Assembly (NCBI GenBank): GCA_003527225.1
Contig: DPXQ01000012.1
Span: forward strand, 1-43,747
Origin: Rhizobium sp.
GTDB lineage: Bacteria; Pseudomonadota; Alphaproteobacteria; Rhizobiales; Rhizobiaceae
Length of the DNA stretch: 43,747 bases
Direction of reading: 5' to 3'
This document shows, in pieces, positions 39,390 to 43,747 of this stretch (positions are counted from its first letter, which is position 1; each line of letters begins with the position of its first letter). The notes beneath the pieces were generated by a model, which ran no database searches, had not been told where the DNA came from, and was given only the letters and a program-made list of their open reading frames with translations. The translations under genes were made by a program, and so were the position numbers.

Positions 39390-41770
39390 CAGCTTGCACT
39401 CCTTCGTTGTTGAAAAACGGGAAGCCAATCCTTGACGTCATCCCCAACTTCGGCGCGGATCACGTCGAGAAGTTCGACATTGGCGGTCCGACCCGAAAGG
39501 ATGGCGAGTTCGTCATCGAAGCCGTTGAGGTCGAGCTCGGCGACGACGCTGTTGTGTCCCTGCTTCAACACGAACCTCCGGCTCTCGACGGAAAGCTCGC
39601 GCGCAATCAATTCGTATTCGCGTTCGGTGAGCTTGAATCCATCGACATAGTCGGCATGGTTTCCGCGCGAGTTGGGCAGGAAAATCTGTGTCGGGCATTG
39701 CTCGATGATCGTGTGGGCGATCGGCGAATTCAGCGCGTCGCGTGGACTTTGCGTGGCAAACAGCATCAATCCATTTTGTTTGCGGATGGTCTTCAGCTTG
39801 TTTTGCGCGAGATCGCGGAACCCCTCGTCCTGGAGCGCCTTCCAGAACTCGTCGATGACGATGATGATCCGGCGGCCGTCGATCAACTCTTCTACCCGGT
39901 GGAAAAGGTAGGCCATCAGCGGTGTCCGGATTTCCTCGTTGTCGAGGAAGTCGGTCATGTCGTAGCCGATGAACTTGCCTGACCCGCCAAAATCGCCAAA
40001 GCCGATATCCTCGATGACATTGTCGAATACCCAGCCGAGTGGCCCTCCCCTCTCCCATCGGCGGAGCCTGGCGGCGATCCCTTCCGGATCCGTGTTGTTG
40101 AGGAAGGTCCGCAGCGCGCCGATCGTCCGCCGATCGACGGGCAGGTCAGCAAGGCCATCGATCGCGCCGGAGATGTCGCGAAGTTCGGTGACAGTCAGTT
40201 CCCTCGCCCCCGAACCCACAAGCTTGCCGACCCAACGTGCCAGAAACATCTTGTTTTCCGGCGTCAGGTCGAGGGCCTTCAGGGGAGCGCAGCCGGTTGG
40301 GACACCATTCTTCAGGGGGAGGTAGGTGCCGCCGGCGGCGCGGACATAGAGGTCCGCGCCCCTATCCTTGTCGAAGAAGACAACATGCGGATCGTGCTTT
40401 TCCAGCTGTGACAGCATGAAATTCACGATCACGGTCTTGCCGGCTCCCGATGGACCGCACATGAACGTGTTGCCGAGATCACCATAATGGAGATTGAAAT
40501 AATAGGGCGACCCCGAGGCGGTCTTGAGCAGGGCGACAGCCGGGCCCCATTCATTGCCGTCCTTCTGTCCGATCGGATAGGAGTGGAATGGTGACAGTGC
40601 TGCGAAATTCTTCGAGGTGATCGCACCAGATCGCGCCCTGTAGCGGAAATTGCCGGGCAGTTGCGCCCACCAGGCGGCCTCGAGGCCGAGATCCTCTCGT
40701 GCCACGACGGCGCCACCATTGGTCAGGCTGGCGCGCGCTTTTGCGAGATTGTCGGTCAGTTCCTTCACAGTGGTCGCGAAGACGGACAGCGTCAAGTGAT
40801 GCTCGCCGATCACGAACCGGTTCGACTCCAGATCGTCCATTGCATCGTCAAGTTCGTCGATCTGTGAAGCTGCTTTGTCGCCGCTGCTCACCAACTGGTT
40901 CTGCTTTCGCCCCATGATGACGCGAGCGTCCGCCTTCGACACAAAGCAGAAGGACTGCGAAAGAATAAGTTCAAACGGGCTGGTCAGGACGCCGTCCAGC
41001 ATGCCGGTCCTAGTGCGGGCCGGATATTCCTTGAAGCTCAGTATGCCTGCAAATCGGCTCTCCGCCTCATGCCGAATCTCGATCGTCTCGCGACCGATGA
41101 TGACGCGATCCGAGTAAATCGCTGACGCTATGCGACCTTCGGTGAGCGGCACTCGCTCCCGTCTTCCGCCGACGATCTGGTGCAACACCTCACTCGGTTC
41201 GGAGAAGAGCATGCCGTCCTGCTCGTAGAGAGAAAGCACACGTGGTTTGAAACGCTTCAAGCCTGCCATCACATCGACGACCTTGTCCTGAAGCTGTTTC
41301 AGGGCTTCTTCATCGACTTCCATATCAAGGCGTTTTGCCCGTCGAAGGCGCGATAGCAGCTTTGCCGCCCTGTCGGCCGGATCGCGAGACGGTGACCAGA
41401 GGACGGTCAGATAGAGATCGTTGCGGAAAAGGTCTTCGCGCACCATGCGCTCGCGGTATTTCTCGTTGAGCGCGGCAGAGAATGGTGTTGCAAATGTTCC
41501 GTCTGGATAGTCGCTGTCTCGACGCCGGACGAGGTGAGACCAAATCGCAAGCCGCTCATCGGCAATATTTCGATAAAGGGTGTTGAGGTCGCGATAGAGG
41601 GCGTTGAGATCGAGCACATCAGCGGTTTCGAACGACACGCCTTCGAGCGCGACCATGACCACCAGGGTGCGGGAGTCGAGCGCGATCGTCTTCTCGTCGA
41701 TGTGGCGCACGTATGGAATAAAGGCCTCGGGTGCGAGCTCGCGGGATCTGAGGGTGGCGATACTAGGCAA
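39389..41770 (-). CDS. virB4: VirB4 ATPase
   Basis: About 793 residues; the largest ATPase of the channel. Walker A GPSGAGKT (about 439-446), Walker B RIIIVIDEFWKAL, and RKQNGLMLFATQSPRDAL are all in place. No ATG is near the 5' end: the candidates are TTG codons at 41791, 41776 and 41770. AAAGGG is nine bases before 41770, so I prefer it, overlapping virB3. All three give the same core, LPSIATLRSRELAPEAFIPY. Confidence 0.93.
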   Translation of the reverse strand: MPSIATLRSRELAPEAFIPYVRHIDEKTIALDSRTLVVMVALEGVSFETADVLDLNALYRDLNTLYRNIADERLAIWSHLVRRRDSDYPDGTFATPFSAALNEKYRERMVREDLFRNDLYLTVLWSPSRDPADRAAKLLSRLRRAKRLDMEVDEEALKQLQDKVVDVMAGLKRFKPRVLSLYEQDGMLFSEPSEVLHQIVGGRRERVPLTEGRIASAIYSDRVIIGRETIEIRHEAESRFAGILSFKEYPARTRTGMLDGVLTSPFELILSQSFCFVSKADARVIMGRKQNQLVSSGDKAASQIDELDDAMDDLESNRFVIGEHHLTLSVFATTVKELTDNLAKARASLTNGGAVVAREDLGLEAAWWAQLPGNFRYRARSGAITSKNFAALSPFHSYPIGQKDGNEWGPAVALLKTASGSPYYFNLHYGDLGNTFMCGPSGAGKTVIVNFMLSQLEKHDPHVVFFDKDRGADLYVRAAGGTYLPLKNGVPTGCAPLKALDLTPENKMFLARWVGKLVGSGARELTVTELRDISGAIDGLADLPVDRRTIGALRTFLNNTDPEGIAARLRRWERGGPLGWVFDNVIEDIGFGDFGGSGKFIGYDMTDFLDNEEIRTPLMAYLFHRVEELIDGRRIIIVIDEFWKALQDEGFRDLAQNKLKTIRKQNGLMLFATQSPRDALNSPIAHTIIEQCPTQIFLPNSRGNHADYVDGFKLTEREYELIARELSVESRRFVLKQGHNSVVAELDLNGFDDELAILSGRTANVELLDVIRAEVGDDVKDWLPVFQQRRSAS

Positions 41771-42104
41771 ATCCAATATCCCTTTCGTCAAAGCGGCGGG
41801 CCAATCTCAGAGGCGAGAGTGTTGCTCCGCCCCAATAAGCACTGTTGCGCGAACGGCCGCGTGTCTCGACCCAGGCCAGCAGGATGCGGAACATGTTGTG
41901 ATCGTGCTTCACCAGGGCGCGGAAGATGAGATGGAACACCACGCCGACCAGCGCATAGGCGATCGATCCCGCAACGATATAGAGGATCGTCGTGAGCATG
42001 ATATTGAAGCCCATCGCCTCCATGGTCACGCCAGCGATCATTGCCGGACGTGTGCACGCGATGAAAAGCGTGTCTTCCTCGAGAACCGCCCGCTCGCCCG
42101 CCAT
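41763..42104 (-). CDS. virB3: VirB3 inner-membrane protein
   Basis: 113 residues with two close membrane segments (MLTTILYIVAGSIAYALVGVVFHLIF) and the typical N-terminal LFIACTRPAMIAGVTMEAMG. Partner of VirB4. It follows virB2 by two bases and overlaps virB4. Confidence 0.9.
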   Translation of the reverse strand: MAGERAVLEEDTLFIACTRPAMIAGVTMEAMGFNIMLTTILYIVAGSIAYALVGVVFHLIFRALVKHDHNMFRILLAWVETRGRSRNSAYWGGATLSPLRLARRFDERDIGFA

Positions 42105-42106
42105 CG

Positions 42107-42406
42107 TCAGCTTCCGACGATGGTGTTGACGAGTTCGGTAGCGCCGAAGATGCCGCCGATCCCGATGATCCAGAAGCCGGCCCGCCTCAGGTCCATATAG
42201 CCGAACATCCAGGCAATGCAGATGACAATCGCCGCGATCACGGCTAGAAGCCTGGCGATGTTTCCGGTGAGCATATCGACGATGTTTTGCAGGACGGATT
42301 CGATGCCTGCAGCTTGCGCGAAGGCAGGCTCGACCATTGTCACCACAATGGCGGCGGCCATCACGGACGAAGCGACAATGGGTCTGATCCGGGAAATGAT
42401 TGTCAT
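42107..42406 (-). CDS. virB2: VirB2 major pilin
   Basis: 99 residues. A long signal peptide ending in EPAFAQA precedes a mature pilin with two hydrophobic helices (IARLLAVIAAIVICIAWMFGYM and GFWIIGIGGIFGATELV), the shape of TrbC/VirB2 pilins. ATGA overlap with virB1. Confidence 0.9.
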   Translation of the reverse strand: MTIISRIRPIVASSVMAAAIVVTMVEPAFAQAAGIESVLQNIVDMLTGNIARLLAVIAAIVICIAWMFGYMDLRRAGFWIIGIGGIFGATELVNTIVGS

Positions 42407-43089
42407 TTACTCTGCTCCGATTGGTTGCTCTGAAACACGATGACGGACGATCGGCGTCGGGTCTTGAAGACGTCCCATGCCGGCGCGGCGGAGATCACGG
42501 CTGTTTCGTCCGGGGCGTTTTCCGCCACCACCTCGGCAACGGCGTCCGCGCTGGGAATTTCGTTTGCGACATCGTCCTCCCTCCCCTCCCCCGTGCCGCC
42601 AATTGTCATTCGTGCCATGGTCGGCCCGAGCCGTTCGATCTCGCGGCGGACCTGATCGTCATAGTTGACCATGGCGCCGACAGATGGATCATCACGTCCG
42701 TAATAGGATTGCAGCATGATCTGCTCGGCCCTGGCGGGGTCGGCACCCGCCTTGACCGCGAGGCGATAGTAGCCGTCGAGTAGCGTCGCTGTAGCCTTAA
42801 GGTTAAGGCACGGGTCGAACGCGTCCGGTATCGAGAGTTTGAGCCTCCGAAGCTCCTCCGCTCCGATTCCGCCAAGGCCCAACTGGATGTCATGGTGTTC
42901 GGCCACCAATGATGTCGCGATTGCGGTTGCCTCAGCCTTCGTTGCGGGCTGGCGCCTGAGGGGCGCGCCGCTGTTGATCCGGATGTTCAGCGGAACGAAC
43001 CGGCTTTCGAGGCTGACGACGCCCGCAAGTGTTTCGGATGCAACGACAGGCGCGCAGGTCTGTGCAAGATCGAGGAAGGCAACAGGCAT
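42403..43089 (-). CDS. virB1: VirB1 lytic transglycosylase
   Basis: 228-residue enzyme that opens the peptidoglycan for channel assembly. The catalytic Glu is in VVSLESRFVPLNIRINSG, and the rest of the SLT pattern follows: HHDIQLGLGGI, SIPDAFDPCLNLKATATLL, MLQSYYGRDDPSV. A GTG start four codons earlier has no ribosome-binding site at a useful distance, so ATG 43089 is chosen. The C-terminal 60 residues are acidic and unrelated to the enzyme fold. Confidence 0.9.
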   Translation of the reverse strand: MPVAFLDLAQTCAPVVASETLAGVVSLESRFVPLNIRINSGAPLRRQPATKAEATAIATSLVAEHHDIQLGLGGIGAEELRRLKLSIPDAFDPCLNLKATATLLDGYYRLAVKAGADPARAEQIMLQSYYGRDDPSVGAMVNYDDQVRREIERLGPTMARMTIGGTGEGREDDVANEIPSADAVAEVVAENAPDETAVISAAPAWDVFKTRRRSSVIVFQSNQSEQSK

Positions 43090-43091
43090 GC

Positions 43092-43631
43092 TCAGAACCA
43101 CACCCTCTGCTTACCGACCCCGTCGATCGTCACATCGATGTACCGAGGTTTCTCACGCACCAAGGGTCGGGCCACGGTATAGGCCATGCACTGATAGCGA
43201 CCGTTTTCCCTCTGCCAGCGCGGCGACATAACTGAGCCGTTGTTCGAACCGCCGCCATCTCGGTCTCGTTGGCAGAAGCTATCGCTTACGGCCTGGGGCG
43301 ACGTGGAAACGCACGTCGCGTCTCTCCCCCGTGGTCCGTAGCCACCCGATAGACGATAGCCGGCATTGCAGTAATATGGCTCGTAACGGGGCCGAGAGCT
43401 CTGAAAGCCGACCCCGCTGCAGACCGGAAACGAGCGCCCTTTCGCGAGATGGCGCCAGAGTTTTTGGATCGGCGGCCGGCACTCGGCGTATTGTGTCGGG
43501 CCGCCTGGATTTGATAGGCACAGGATAACCTGGCAGCCCCATTCGTCGGCGCGAGCGCTTCGCTCCGAAATAGTATACAGTGAGCCGAACCCCAACGCTG
43601 CTATGATCGCTCGAAAGAAAAGGCCCTTCAT
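43092..43631 (-). CDS. TrbM-like conjugal transfer protein
   Basis: 179 residues, first gene of the virB operon. A signal peptide (IIAALGFGSLYTISERSARA) is followed by DEWGCQVILCLSNPGG and ECRPPIQKLWRHLAKGRSFPVC, which match the TrbM (KikA/MpfK) pattern of periplasmic, cysteine-containing conjugation proteins of uncertain role. Eight cysteines suggest disulfides. AGGGGA precedes the ATG. It ends two bases before the virB1 start. Confidence 0.75.
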   Translation of the reverse strand: MKGLFFRAIIAALGFGSLYTISERSARADEWGCQVILCLSNPGGPTQYAECRPPIQKLWRHLAKGRSFPVCSGVGFQSSRPRYEPYYCNAGYRLSGGYGPRGRDATCVSTSPQAVSDSFCQRDRDGGGSNNGSVMSPRWQRENGRYQCMAYTVARPLVREKPRYIDVTIDGVGKQRVWF

Positions 43632-43747
43632 GTCCCCTACACTCCGGTTTCTTCAGTGTCACCTGCGATTGAAAGGCGACTCGCTTCAATCCACATACTA
43701 TGCAAATAATAGATAGTTAAACCGATGGCAAGCAATTTGAGCGACCG
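43632..43747 (-). promoter_or_regulatory. Upstream region of the virB operon
   Basis: The operon promoter probably lies here. Minus-strand candidates include TTGCCA and TATTAT, but their spacing (14 bases) is short. ACTAT/ATAGT forms a small inverted repeat with an 11-base spacer. The AT content is clearly higher than in the genes. The region is cut by the window edge. Confidence 0.35.

Noticed and set aside
43660..43680. Possible VirG vir box (TGCGATTGAAAG) before the virB operon
   Set aside because: Two mismatches in the 12-base consensus and no second copy; too weak to claim.
1..43747. CRISPR array, tRNA or rRNA genes
   Set aside because: No regularly spaced repeats, cloverleaf or rRNA-like sequence was seen on either strand.

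Overview
The window is high-GC alphaproteobacterial accessory DNA, almost certainly rhizobial (Rhizobium/Agrobacterium/Sinorhizobium/Mesorhizobium group). The evidence is a CinR/CinI-like quorum-sensing pair, an Agrobacterium-type traA/oriT/traCDG transfer region, a full VirB-type mating-pair apparatus, and a block of plasmid-borne families common in this order (DUF736, DUF2493, Toprim, strawberry-notch helicase, DUF6117, DUF1173, DUF932, large ParB). No replication gene or integrase lies inside, so it could be part of a conjugative plasmid or of an integrative conjugative element.

Layout. 1-285: left flank with a perfect FNR/FixK-type box (30-43) and a perfect lux-box-like palindrome (204-220). 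286-2132 (+): cinR-like, cinI-like and a DUF2218 gene. 2171-9560 (-): the relaxase gene traA, a small 89-residue protein, and an 823-residue zeta-toxin protein whose C-terminal part looks like the BID secretion signal found in TraA. 9584-9613: an RSF1010-like oriT (hairpin plus nick motif). 9783-12209 (+): traC, traD, traG (coupling protein). 12336-13707: membrane protein, WGR protein, 55-residue protein. 14014-17412: DUF736, a Phd/VapC-like toxin-antitoxin pair, an Xre/RES toxin-antitoxin pair and an HU protein. 17462-33026: mostly minus-strand maintenance and anti-restriction block (DUF2493, Toprim, methylase-helicase, several unknowns, DUF932, ArdB/KlcA, ParB), with DUF1173 on the plus strand. 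33496-43631 (-): TrbM-like, virB1-virB5, eexN, virB6-virB11 in canonical order.

How it fits together. TraA with TraC/TraD would process oriT, TraG would couple the relaxosome to the VirB channel, and the quorum-sensing pair beside the transfer genes may set when transfer occurs. The maintenance block plausibly protects and stabilises incoming DNA (ArdB/KlcA, orphan methylase-helicase, Toprim, ParB, two toxin-antitoxin pairs). The most striking feature is the traA-antitoxin-zeta operon: the toxin carries the same kind of C-terminal transfer signal as the relaxase, so it may be a protein cargo injected into recipient cells during mating. Recurrent GC-rich hairpins followed by a T-run and ribosome-binding site precede most genes of the maintenance block, a shared leader architecture worth testing.
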